From Flavihumibacter stibioxidans (GTDB taxonomy: Bacteria; Bacteroidota; Bacteroidia; Chitinophagales; Chitinophagaceae): a stretch of DNA of 64,000 bases. How positions within the stretch are numbered: the first letter of the stretch is position 1; each line of letters begins with the position of its first letter. Positions 54,079-62,759 of this stretch are shown piece by piece. Made by a program: the position numbers and the translations under genes. The notes beneath the pieces are model-generated. The model had not been told where the DNA came from. It made no database searches and saw only the letters and a program-made list of their open reading frames with translations. The stretch is from positions 372,001 through 436,000 of the forward strand of contig NZ_MBUA01000001.1 in NCBI RefSeq assembly GCF_014332695.1. The letters are read 5' to 3'.

Positions 54079-57000
54079 ATGACTCCAAAGGAATTCTATA
54101 TTGATTTTGATTTCACAGAGGTTCAAAATGTGCGTAAAGAAAACCTCTCTTCCGATTTGGAAGAAATAAGTTATTTAGGGGTTGATAAGGTTTATTTGTC
54201 CGGTGATTATCCTGCTATTTTATTTAAAGAAATAAATCATTTCGATGAAGGTACATTAAAAGACATTGCCCGGATTCAACACCTATGTTGGAATTATCGA
54301 AAAGTTATTTTTTTATTTATTTTATCCAAAACAGAAATTAGAATTTATAACTGCTCTAAAAAACCGTTCAATTACGAAAATACAAGCCTTAAATTATCTG
54401 ATGAATTAGAAAAGTTAGAAATCATTCGTTCTGATTTTGATAATTTGAAAGCACTTCATAACATCAAAGAACTATTTTCCAGGGTTGCTGTTGATTGCGG
54501 CCTTCTATGGACTACGGAAAACAAACTAAGAGATAAGATTTCATTACAGGAAAGAATTGATAAATATTTGGTTAAATCACTTTTGAATGCTGCAAAGCAG
54601 CTTAAGAAATTAGAATTATCAGACGAAGTCATTCATAGTTTATTGATGCGTTCTATTTTCATTATGTATTTAGAAGATAAGGGGGCAGCAAAAGAAACCA
54701 ATTTATATAAAAAAATATTGCCTGGTGCTATCAGCTATATTGATATTCTTGCAGACAAAGATTCCACCTATTCAATTTTTGAAAAAGTGGAAGACCACTT
54801 TAATGGTAATGTATTTCCATTAATACCTGGAGAAAAGAAGACGGTTACAGAAAAACATCTTGATGTAATAAAAAAATGCCTTTTTGATGGTGATTTAACT
54901 GGTACACCAAAATTGTTTAATGAATGGAGACTCTTCCGGTTTGATATAATTCAAATTGAATTACTAAGTGAAATCTATGAGCATTTTCTGGAAGAGTTTA
55001 AAGAAAGTCAAAAAGAAAAAGCAGGGCAGTATTACACTCCACCATCTTTAGTGGAATTAATACTGAATGAAAAACTAAAATTTAAAAACGAAACCCAGTG
55101 GCAATTTAAAATCCTTGACCCAGCTTGCGGTTCAGGAATTTTCTTGGTTGAAAGCTTCAAGCGGTTAGTTAAACGATGGAAGAATGCTCACCCTGGTCAA
55201 CAAATAAGTTTTGGTGATTTAAGAGAAATTCTTGAAAAAAATATTTTTGGGATTGAATATGACCGATTGGCAATCAGGGTTACAGCTTTCAGTTTATATC
55301 TAGCAATGCTGGAACATTTAAACCCGAGAACTCTATGGATTGATAAGCGATATAGATTTCCTTATTTAATTTTCGACCCGAAAGATAAAGCCTTAAAAAA
55401 ACAAGGCAATAATTTACTCAGACAAGATAGTATTGGTGAGGTGGCGGCAGATTGTTTTGGCGATATTGATTTAGTGGTAGGAAATCCTCCGTTTGGTTCT
55501 AAAATTGACCTCCCTTCTATTAAGGATTACTGCACCAAAAATGACTTTGGGCAAGATATGGTAATTCCTTTTTTACATAAATCAATCAGTTTTGCTCCAA
55601 GGGGTTCAATAGCTTTGATATTTAATACCAAGATTTTAACCAATAAGGAAGGTACATTTAAAAATTTTAGAAGGTGGTTATTTAATGACACCTATGTCGA
55701 AAAGGTTTACAACTTCTCAATATTTAGAAAGACACCGAAAACATTTGGGGGGCAACTTTTTTCCTCTGCTGTAGGCCCTGTTAGCATTGCATTTTATCAA
55801 AGTAAACTGCCACAAAAACAAAGTGCTACTATTGAATACTGGGCTCCTAAAACTTATGTGAAAAGCAGTTTGACAGAAGGAGTAATAATTGATTCTACAG
55901 ATATAAAATTTCTTCCAAGAAATGAGTGCCAGAACCCCTCTACACAAATTTGGAAGATTGCTATGTGGGGAACATTGGAGGATTTTAATTTGATTACCAA
56001 GTTAGAAAAGCTGTCAACCCTCTCTGACCTGTTTAAGGAAAAAAAACTTAGTAAAGGGCTTGGATTGCAATTTATGGACAGCACAACAGAGAGGCCTATT
56101 CGTAACGAAGAGATTTCCAAACTTCCATATTTGAAACCAGAAAACATTAAGCGATACTTTACTTCACGAAATGAGTTTAGCAAGTTGATTGATGATGTAA
56201 CAGAAGCCTCAGCCCTTATATACAAAAAATTCTATAAAATTCAGGGAAATAATCCTTTAAAAGAAATCAAAGACTTCAGGAGACTAAATAAAAAGGAAGT
56301 ATTTTATTCACCCCACTTAGTAATTAAAAAAGGATTAAGTGATAAAAAATTATGTGCCTCATACCTTGATAAAAACTGCACTTTCAATAGCAAGGTTTTA
56401 GGTGTTGCAGGAGGCTCAAAACAACTTCTGCAATCTATCGCATCAATTGTTAATTCGACTTTAGCAACATATTATCTCTTTCTTATTTCATCTTCCATAG
56501 GAATTGAAAGAGAAGAAATTCAAACAAATGAGGTTTATAGCTTACCCATAAACTATGATGAGAAAATCTACGAGCAATTAGCAGAAAAGTCAGACGAAAT
56601 AAAAACCCGGATAACGGAAAATTTTCCAATGAACATTGATATTTCTGATTTGGAAAAAGATATCAATGGTATTGTTTTTAATCTTTTTTCTTTATCGGCT
56701 AAAGAACGCATCTTAGTAGATGATTTTATCAACACAGGCGTTAGTCTTTTATTTGATGGGCATAAATCATCAGCACTAAAGTCCATTACGGGAACAGAAA
56801 ACAAGGCTTATGGAACTACAATTTGTACAGAGTTAAACGAATACCTCTCTTCAGAAAAACTGATTGTTAATTCTTCCGTTTTTGAAATTCGAAAAGGAAT
56901 TCCTTTAAATATTGTAAAATTAACTTTTGATAAAAAGAAGAAGGAAGTAGAATCATTTGGTTCGGAAGTCTACGAAGCGTATCTATCTGCAATAAATAAA

Positions 57001-57168
57001 TATACTCTCAAAGCATTAGCAAAGAACATTTATATTCAAAAGCAAATAAAATATTATGATGGGAATGACATTTACATAATCAAACCAAATCAAAAAAGAT
57101 TTTGGAGCAGTTCAATGGCCATAAATGATGCCAGGGAATTAGTGAGTGAAATCTTGAAAATGTCATAA
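54079..57168 (+). CDS. N6-adenine DNA methylase, Eco57I/type IIG-like
   Basis: 1,029 residues. SAM-binding motif ILDPACGSGIFLVESF (about 345-360) preceded by AGQYYTPPSLVELIL; catalytic NPPFGSK (469-475). No PD-(D/E)XK core was recognised in the N-terminal 300 residues. The C-terminal half likely holds target recognition. It methylates adenine for self-protection. The next gene starts immediately after the stop and looks like the nuclease, so this is a split modification-restriction pair. Confidence 0.88.
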   Translation: MTPKEFYIDFDFTEVQNVRKENLSSDLEEISYLGVDKVYLSGDYPAILFKEINHFDEGTLKDIARIQHLCWNYRKVIFLFILSKTEIRIYNCSKKPFNYENTSLKLSDELEKLEIIRSDFDNLKALHNIKELFSRVAVDCGLLWTTENKLRDKISLQERIDKYLVKSLLNAAKQLKKLELSDEVIHSLLMRSIFIMYLEDKGAAKETNLYKKILPGAISYIDILADKDSTYSIFEKVEDHFNGNVFPLIPGEKKTVTEKHLDVIKKCLFDGDLTGTPKLFNEWRLFRFDIIQIELLSEIYEHFLEEFKESQKEKAGQYYTPPSLVELILNEKLKFKNETQWQFKILDPACGSGIFLVESFKRLVKRWKNAHPGQQISFGDLREILEKNIFGIEYDRLAIRVTAFSLYLAMLEHLNPRTLWIDKRYRFPYLIFDPKDKALKKQGNNLLRQDSIGEVAADCFGDIDLVVGNPPFGSKIDLPSIKDYCTKNDFGQDMVIPFLHKSISFAPRGSIALIFNTKILTNKEGTFKNFRRWLFNDTYVEKVYNFSIFRKTPKTFGGQLFSSAVGPVSIAFYQSKLPQKQSATIEYWAPKTYVKSSLTEGVIIDSTDIKFLPRNECQNPSTQIWKIAMWGTLEDFNLITKLEKLSTLSDLFKEKKLSKGLGLQFMDSTTERPIRNEEISKLPYLKPENIKRYFTSRNEFSKLIDDVTEASALIYKKFYKIQGNNPLKEIKDFRRLNKKEVFYSPHLVIKKGLSDKKLCASYLDKNCTFNSKVLGVAGGSKQLLQSIASIVNSTLATYYLFLISSSIGIEREEIQTNEVYSLPINYDEKIYEQLAEKSDEIKTRITENFPMNIDISDLEKDINGIVFNLFSLSAKERILVDDFINTGVSLLFDGHKSSALKSITGTENKAYGTTICTELNEYLSSEKLIVNSSVFEIRKGIPLNIVKLTFDKKKKEVESFGSEVYEAYLSAINKYTLKALAKNIYIQKQIKYYDGNDIYIIKPNQKRFWSSSMAINDARELVSEILKMS

Positions 57169-57822
57169 ATGAACGGCAAGCTAAACCAAGATATAATAAA
57201 TCAATTCAAACTAAAATTCGAAGGTAATTGCATTTACCTTCTATTGGACGCCTATAATTCTCTCCGAAACTCAAATCGTAAAGTAAGTGAAGAAAGTGAA
57301 AATAATATAACGGCACAGTTGATTGGATTTATGATGGAAAGCCAACTCAGGTTAGATTTGCAAATCACTTTAACAAGGGAAAACTATCTTGATACAGATG
57401 AAACTTATGATGGCCTGAAAGATGCAGACAAATCTCCACGAATTGATTTTAAATATTCTGTATGGAGTTCAAATGCTGAATTCGAATATTATATGGAAGC
57501 TAAAAATTTAGCGGAAAATAACTGGACTAAAAACTCAACAGGAGCAATTGTGGATGCTTATAAACTCAGGAAAAGATATATTGAAACGGGAATAGATAAT
57601 TTTACCAGTGGCAGATATTCTAATGGTTGCCTTCTTGGTTATGTATTAGAAGGCAAGAGTCATAAAATAGTTGAGCTACTAAATCGAATACTTATTACTG
57701 AAAAGAGAGCTAAAGAGATATTGGTTAATAATAAGGCTCACAATGTTAGTTACAGTTACTACTCAAAACATGACGGAACTTCAAACCCTTTGTTGAAACA
57801 TTTCATGCTTGATTTATCCTGA
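57169..57822 (+). CDS. Putative restriction endonuclease subunit (PD-(D/E)XK)
   Basis: 217 residues. SPRIDFKYSVW followed by EFEYYMEAKNL gives Asp93 and Glu110-x-Lys112, a complete PD-(D/E)XK motif set; an N-terminal helix carries Glu residues. Its ATG directly follows the methylase TAA, a strong operon link. It likely cleaves unmethylated DNA with the methylase as specificity partner. Function inferred from motif and context. Confidence 0.65.
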   Translation: MNGKLNQDIINQFKLKFEGNCIYLLLDAYNSLRNSNRKVSEESENNITAQLIGFMMESQLRLDLQITLTRENYLDTDETYDGLKDADKSPRIDFKYSVWSSNAEFEYYMEAKNLAENNWTKNSTGAIVDAYKLRKRYIETGIDNFTSGRYSNGCLLGYVLEGKSHKIVELLNRILITEKRAKEILVNNKAHNVSYSYYSKHDGTSNPLLKHFMLDLS

Positions 57823-57895
57823 TGCCATTCTAACCAACCAATGAAAGGATTGCAACGATGATGCCATGAAATACTGAAGCTGGTATCAAAAAAAA

Positions 57896-58996
57896 TCACT
57901 CCAATAACTTCCCCAACTCATCCGTATCAGGCAATATCCCGTTCATTTGCACCGGTGCTTGTTTACTGGTTTTATAAGTAGCCACACCCATTGCTTTGTC
58001 AAAACTCTTAATGGCAAACTCAACAACCGTATTATTTTTCTCCTTGCAAAGCACAATACCAATACTGCTGTTTTCTTGCTGCAGTTTTACTTTTTCATCC
58101 AGTACATTCAGGTAAAAATTAAGCTGCCCTGCATCTGCAGGCTTAAATTTTCCTTTCTTCAGTTCAAAAGCCACCAGGCATTGGAGGTGGCGGTTAAAAA
58201 ACAGCAGGTCAATAAAAAATTCATCACCATCCACTTCCAGCCTATATTGGTTGCCAATAAAGCAAAAGCCTTTACCCATCTGCAAAATAAAGTTGCGGAT
58301 GTTTAAAACCACCTGCTGTTCAATATGGCGTTCATCATCCAGTTCATCACCGGCAATAAAATCCAGCAGGTATTCATCTTTAAATACTTTTAGTGCAGAG
58401 GGCTTCAGGGTCTCCGCCAAAGTGGCATCAAAATTGTTGGGCAGTTTCCCTTCCTTACCAAACAGGTTATTTTCAATATGATGTTCCAGCACCGTCAGCG
58501 ACCAAAAATTTGCCGCCGTAGACTGGATATAGAAAATCCGGGCTTCCCAAGCCTTTACTTTAGTGATAATAGTAAAATGATGTGAGAAGCTGATGCCCGT
58601 AAAAGCCTCATAAAAGGCCTTATTTTCAATTAGGTTCGACAGTGTCGAACTAATTGAAAAAACCTCACTGGGGTCAGCCAGCCCTAATTGGTTCGACGGC
58701 GTCGAACCAATTACCAGATGGGGTGCATAAGCCTCCGCAAACAGCCTTATTTTCTTCAGGTTTCCCGACGAAAAACCTTTTAGTCCAGGCAGTTCCTTTT
58801 GCAGGTCTGCTGAAATCTGGTCAAGTACTTTAGCACCCCATTTCTGAGCCTTTATCTTCTCCGAAATCATCACCCCGGTTTTAAAGTACAACATCAGTTG
58901 CTCCCTGTTGGCCAACCTGGCTGCCACATACCGGCTTTGTACAATTTGCCTTTTAATAGACTGTATAAATTCAGTATAGCCTTTATCAATTTTCAT
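57896..58996 (-). CDS. DUF1016/YhcG-type PDDEXK nuclease
   Basis: A 366-residue protein with N-terminal DUF1016_N helices (SRYVAARLANREQLMLYFKTGVMISEK) and C-terminal nuclease domain (YRLEVDGDEFFIDLLFFNRHLQCLVAFELKKGKF; Asp and Glu-x-Lys). These proteins are associated with phage defence and element maintenance. The segment at about residues 95-125 contains two palindrome-encoded repeats (58623-58660 and 58685-58713) in frame, that read IGSTPSNQLG and ISSTLSNLIE. Confidence 0.85.
   Translation of the reverse strand: MKIDKGYTEFIQSIKRQIVQSRYVAARLANREQLMLYFKTGVMISEKIKAQKWGAKVLDQISADLQKELPGLKGFSSGNLKKIRLFAEAYAPHLVIGSTPSNQLGLADPSEVFSISSTLSNLIENKAFYEAFTGISFSHHFTIITKVKAWEARIFYIQSTAANFWSLTVLEHHIENNLFGKEGKLPNNFDATLAETLKPSALKVFKDEYLLDFIAGDELDDERHIEQQVVLNIRNFILQMGKGFCFIGNQYRLEVDGDEFFIDLLFFNRHLQCLVAFELKKGKFKPADAGQLNFYLNVLDEKVKLQQENSSIGIVLCKEKNNTVVEFAIKSFDKAMGVATYKTSKQAPVQMNGILPDTDELGKLLE
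58623..58660. repeat. Palindromic insertion 1 inside the DUF1016 gene
   Basis: TTTTCAATTAG(G)TTCGACA-G-TGTCGAACTAATTGAAAA: 18-bp arms with one bulged G. Same core (TTCGAC-N3-GTCGAA) as the second copy; in frame in the coding sequence. Confidence 0.75.
58685..58713. repeat. Palindromic insertion 2 inside the DUF1016 gene
   Basis: TAATTGGTTCGACG-G-CGTCGAACCAATTA, perfect 14-bp arms around one central base, 24 bp from the first copy. Confidence 0.8.
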
Positions 58997-59137
58997 TCTT
59001 CACAATTTTATCGTTTTTAAACTGCTTAAAATCAGGCACTAAAAAAGACCTGCAAAATTCTTATGCAGTCATAAGATTCGCAAGTCTCGTTAAATCAGGT
59101 ATAAAGTGGTTCGAGAATTGTACAGTTTGGGGCACGT

Positions 59138-59172
59138 AAAAAGGTTGTAATTCATTGAATTACAACCTTTTT
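59138..59172. terminator. Perfect 35-bp palindrome between divergent genes
   Basis: AAAAAGGTTGTAATTCA / TGAATTACAACCTTTTT with a 1-bp centre. It looks like a bidirectional terminator (A5 and T5 flanks) though no gene ends here; it lies at the composition boundary between the island and the GC-richer region. Confidence 0.6.
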
Positions 59173-59247
59173 CTTTTACACTCACTGTCCCCAACTTTTT
59201 ATCGTAAATTATGTTATAGGTTTTCTCTTTCATCAAAGCCAATTATC

Positions 59248-60123
59248 ATGTTCAAACTCATCATTACAGGATTCGGTTTACTGCTGACCACTTTAGGTCT
59301 GATCAAGCCTTCTCCGACGGCACACCTGAAAAACGCGGTGTATTGCCACCCCGATGCAGCAATTAATGGTCCTGCCACTGGCATGGAAGCTTTCGCAAAT
59401 GACCCTGCCTTCCAGGCCCTCCACCCTTCGCCACTCCTCATCAACTACAAAGGCAATGGAGACATGATCAGTTTTCCTACTCCCGATGGCAACAATGCCA
59501 GCGGCTACCTGGTGAAGGCAAAAAAGAAATCAGACAAATGGCTCTTTGTTTACCAGGAATGGTGGGGATTGAATGACCATATCAAAAAAATGGCGGATGT
59601 GTTTTATACTGACCTGGGTGGCGATGTGAATGTGCTTGCACTGGATATGTACGATGGCAAGTCAACATCCGATCCAAAGGAGGCAGGACAAATCATGCAG
59701 GGGCGCGACCAGAATCGCCTTCAGAATATCGTGAAAGGAGCCTACCAGCATGCCGGCAAAAAGGCAAAAGTTGCCAATGTGGGCTGGTGTTTCGGCGGTG
59801 GCTGGTCTCTTCGTTCTGCACTGATCGGTGGCAGGAACAATGTTGGTTCCGTCATTTATTATGGTATGCCGGTACGTGATGTAGAGCAATTGAAAACCCT
59901 TAACAGCGATGTGCTGGGACTCTTTGCCACTGAGCAGTATATTTCAAAAGAAATCATTGAGGACTTTGCCGCAAAGATGAAGGAAGCCAATAAAAAGCTG
60001 GAATACAAAATATTCGACGCGGTTCATGGTTTCTCCAATCCCAGCAATCCCAAATACGACGAAGAAAAAAGTAAGGAGGCTTATGGTATGGCCCTGGCTT
60101 ACCTGAAGCAAAAATTCAGTTAA
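59248..60123 (+). CDS. Dienelactone hydrolase family protein
   Basis: About 291 residues from the ATG at 59248, which starts a signal peptide (MFKLIITGFGLLLTTLGL). Alpha/beta hydrolase features: YQEWWGLNDHI (the conserved Glu loop), nucleophile Cys in GWCFGGGW, and HGFSNP (catalytic His). It hydrolyses ester or lactone bonds in the periplasm. Substrate unknown; dienelactone itself is only the family name. First gene of the GC-richer segment. Confidence 0.85.
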   Translation: MFKLIITGFGLLLTTLGLIKPSPTAHLKNAVYCHPDAAINGPATGMEAFANDPAFQALHPSPLLINYKGNGDMISFPTPDGNNASGYLVKAKKKSDKWLFVYQEWWGLNDHIKKMADVFYTDLGGDVNVLALDMYDGKSTSDPKEAGQIMQGRDQNRLQNIVKGAYQHAGKKAKVANVGWCFGGGWSLRSALIGGRNNVGSVIYYGMPVRDVEQLKTLNSDVLGLFATEQYISKEIIEDFAAKMKEANKKLEYKIFDAVHGFSNPSNPKYDEEKSKEAYGMALAYLKQKFS

Positions 60124-60157
60124 TCGTTCGTCGCGGTTTTGAAAAACACCGGGGAAA

Positions 60158-61894
60158 TTAACCGGCGTCAGTTATTTCTGTTACAGGTTCCTGAGCAGCC
60201 CTTGCACTGGCCCTTTGGGCAGGGGTTGGTACAGGTACCCAGGGTTTTTCGCTTTGCCTGAAACAGCCCGATGCCTGCAATTTTTCTAAAGACGCCTTCC
60301 CGTCCATATAATCTGCCAGCAGCCGGAACGCCTCAGGTTTTTCCTTTCTCAGTACCAGCAGGCTCGCATTGGTGCCGGCTTTAACGGCAATGGGAACACC
60401 GCCGCCCAGTTCTGCCCAATGGCCGCCCAGGATCAGGTTCTTCACCGGTGTCTGGTAATGCGCAATATTATTCTGCATATTTTCCTTTCCCGGCCTGGCG
60501 CCCATCATGGTGCCATTTTTATTGCCGGTATAACGCCAATGAGTAACCGGAGTTGCCACTTCATAAAAAAGGATATGCGACCTCAGTCCGGGCGCAACCT
60601 TCTCCTCCACCCTTTTCAGTAGCTTTTCGGCGATCTCTGTTTTTAGTTTCTTATACGCTTCACCCCTCACATAATTCCCGTTTTCATCCCTGGTAGTCAT
60701 CCATTCTCTTTCATACTCCATATTGGCCGGCATATAGATGGTAAGGGTTCCCTGGTGTTCAGGCGCCAGTGATTTATCACGTACCGTTGCTGCCAGGATA
60801 TTGACTTCAACGGTATCCGGATTGCCATTGGAATAGGCTGCATGTGGCAGGTTCTCATCAATAAGGTGTACCATTTCTTCATTGAAGCCCAGTGCTTCTG
60901 CAGGGCAATCCAGGGCAATGGAAAGGGTTACTGATGAACTGTAAAGTTCGGCACTGCGCAATTTTTTCTTCAGCTTTTCAGGTATAATATCGGCGGGCAG
61001 CATTTTTTCGTACAGGGTCTCAATATCACAGGCCGCGATCACATACTTGCTTTTCAACTCGCAGGATTTTTTGCGGTGCTCAAACCGAACGCCTACGCTG
61101 GTATTATTCTCAACCATTATTGAACTCACCCTGCTTTGGAACAAAACAGTACTGCCAAATGACTCTATATTATGCTGCAGCCATTTGGGGATCATCTGAC
61201 TTCCACCATGCGGCGGGCTCTGGAAATCGCCGTAATACGCCCAGCCGATCGGCACAAAACAGCCGATCAATTCTGACTCGGCGGAAAAAATCCGCTGTAA
61301 TCCAGGATCCCTGAAAAACTTGCTGAGACCTTTTTTCACGCCTTTATCGCCCTTATACATAACATAGGGTATAAAGGGAAGTACGAATTTCAGCATGCCC
61401 CACTTCGATTTTATTTTTTCCCAGGTGGTCATGGTTTCACCGGAACGGAATACACTGTTGAAATGTTTGAAGGATTTACCGATCTTTTTGGCGCTGGCAA
61501 AAAATTTCAACAGACCTTCCTTCTCATGCGGGAACTCAGCGATCAGCTGGTTGCGAAGTTCATCGGGATTATTTGTCAGCAGGTAACTGTAGTTGTTACC
61601 CTTCATCAGCCTGATTCTCTTTTGGGGGATGGCAACCGGATAGTCTTTCCCGATCACATCGAAAATCCGGCAGATCATACCGCCTGGTCCATATTGGTTG
61701 AGCCAGTGGATGGCTGTATCAAATAGGAAATTCTTCCTGCGAAACCCGGCCAGGTAACCACCCGCATGAGGTTCCTTCTCCAACACACAAACGGAGAGCC
61801 CCGCCTTGCTCAAAATGGCTGCGGCAGTTAACCCACCTGCACCTGCGCCAATTACAATCACATCATAGGAACTGTTTAAATCTGGTTTCAGCAT
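60158..61894 (-). CDS. Phytoene desaturase / retinol saturase-like FAD oxidoreductase
   Basis: 578 residues. An N-terminal dinucleotide-binding fold (DVIVIGAGAGGLTAAAILSKAG) is followed by GGYLAGFRRKNFLFDTAIHWL, and the C-terminal NLILGGHWAELGGGVPIAVKAG closes the FAD site. It belongs to the CrtI / all-trans-retinol 13,14-reductase superfamily, acting on isoprenoid or polyene substrates. It is divergent from an acyl carrier protein gene 75 bp away, which hints at a lipid or polyketide product rather than a classical carotenoid. Confidence 0.85.
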   Translation of the reverse strand: MLKPDLNSSYDVIVIGAGAGGLTAAAILSKAGLSVCVLEKEPHAGGYLAGFRRKNFLFDTAIHWLNQYGPGGMICRIFDVIGKDYPVAIPQKRIRLMKGNNYSYLLTNNPDELRNQLIAEFPHEKEGLLKFFASAKKIGKSFKHFNSVFRSGETMTTWEKIKSKWGMLKFVLPFIPYVMYKGDKGVKKGLSKFFRDPGLQRIFSAESELIGCFVPIGWAYYGDFQSPPHGGSQMIPKWLQHNIESFGSTVLFQSRVSSIMVENNTSVGVRFEHRKKSCELKSKYVIAACDIETLYEKMLPADIIPEKLKKKLRSAELYSSSVTLSIALDCPAEALGFNEEMVHLIDENLPHAAYSNGNPDTVEVNILAATVRDKSLAPEHQGTLTIYMPANMEYEREWMTTRDENGNYVRGEAYKKLKTEIAEKLLKRVEEKVAPGLRSHILFYEVATPVTHWRYTGNKNGTMMGARPGKENMQNNIAHYQTPVKNLILGGHWAELGGGVPIAVKAGTNASLLVLRKEKPEAFRLLADYMDGKASLEKLQASGCFRQSEKPWVPVPTPAQRASARAAQEPVTEITDAG

Positions 61895-61969
61895 GCGAGG
61901 AAATTACTAAACAGTTGGCATTAGTTGTACATTTGAGTAGGATATTATCTTAAAATAACGCCATTCGTT

Positions 61970-62212
61970 ATGACAGAGACCGAAATCATTGAAAAAATAA
62001 ATAAGTTCCTGGTGGAAGAATTTGAGGTAGATGCCGACAAGATAACTCCGGATGCCAAATTGAAGGAAACACTGGAACTGGACAGCCTGGATTATATCGA
62101 CCTGGCTGTAGTGATAGAACATAACCTGCACTTCAAGGTTAAACCGGAGGATTTTACCCGTCTGGTAACAGTTCAGGATTTTTACAATTTTGCCATGGCG
62201 CACACCGATTAA
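61970..62212 (+). CDS. Acyl carrier protein
   Basis: 80 residues with the phosphopantetheine site LELDSLDYIDLAVVIEHNL (Ser in DSLD) and a TVQDFYNFA final helix. Unlike the protein at 1614, the cofactor serine is intact. It carries acyl intermediates for fatty acid or secondary lipid synthesis. Diverged from the chromosomal type (no long acidic helix II DSLDTVEL form), so a dedicated ACP is plausible. Confidence 0.9.
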   Translation: MTETEIIEKINKFLVEEFEVDADKITPDAKLKETLELDSLDYIDLAVVIEHNLHFKVKPEDFTRLVTVQDFYNFAMAHTD

Positions 62213-62213
62213 A

Positions 62214-62651
62214 TCATCGCCCGGTTTTATCATCCGTTTTTATAATCCATTGGCCATCGCCCGCAACCAGGAAATACACCAATAGCAGTAAAACCACTAA
62301 GGATACAATCAATTCAGGAAAGGGCCGCCATAGCTCCCTGGAAGAATTGACAAAGAAAATTGCGCCCAGTACAATCGGAATTTGAATGAGACTGGCAATG
62401 CGGGTGTATGCACCCAGGACCAACAGGATGCCTCCCAGCAAATGAGCCACAAAAATATAGTGTCCCAATACAACCATTGCAAACTCCGGCATGGGAAGAT
62501 TGGCATCCACACGTGCCAGCAATTCGCTCATGTTGTAAACGAACTGCACCCCTTTTATGCAAAGGAAGATTCCCAGTGCTATCCGAATAATGTCCATCCA
62601 GCGGGGATGATGCCTGTCACCCCATAATTCAACGCGGTGTAGGAGATTCAT
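62214..62651 (-). CDS. DoxX-family membrane protein
   Basis: 145 residues, four membrane helices (for example IIRIALGIFLCIKGVQFVY and FVAHLLGGILLVLGAYTRIASL), as in DoxX/MauE-like proteins. Some are quinol-linked or redox-partner proteins; the role here is unknown. Its stop is 1 bp from the convergent ACP stop. Confidence 0.8.
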   Translation of the reverse strand: MNLLHRVELWGDRHHPRWMDIIRIALGIFLCIKGVQFVYNMSELLARVDANLPMPEFAMVVLGHYIFVAHLLGGILLVLGAYTRIASLIQIPIVLGAIFFVNSSRELWRPFPELIVSLVVLLLLVYFLVAGDGQWIIKTDDKTGR

Positions 62652-62759
62652 ATAGCTTGCTTTAAGGTGAATAGAAAGAACTCACCTGAATATACGAAAT
62701 CTTCCGTACATAACCTGAACTACCTTCAGGGTGGACCCGGGAAATGTCACCCGTTGCTT

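Noticed and set aside
59100-59130. tRNA remnant as attachment site (GGTTCGAG-like T-arm wording)
   Set aside because: Only a short match; no acceptor or anticodon stem could be drawn around it.
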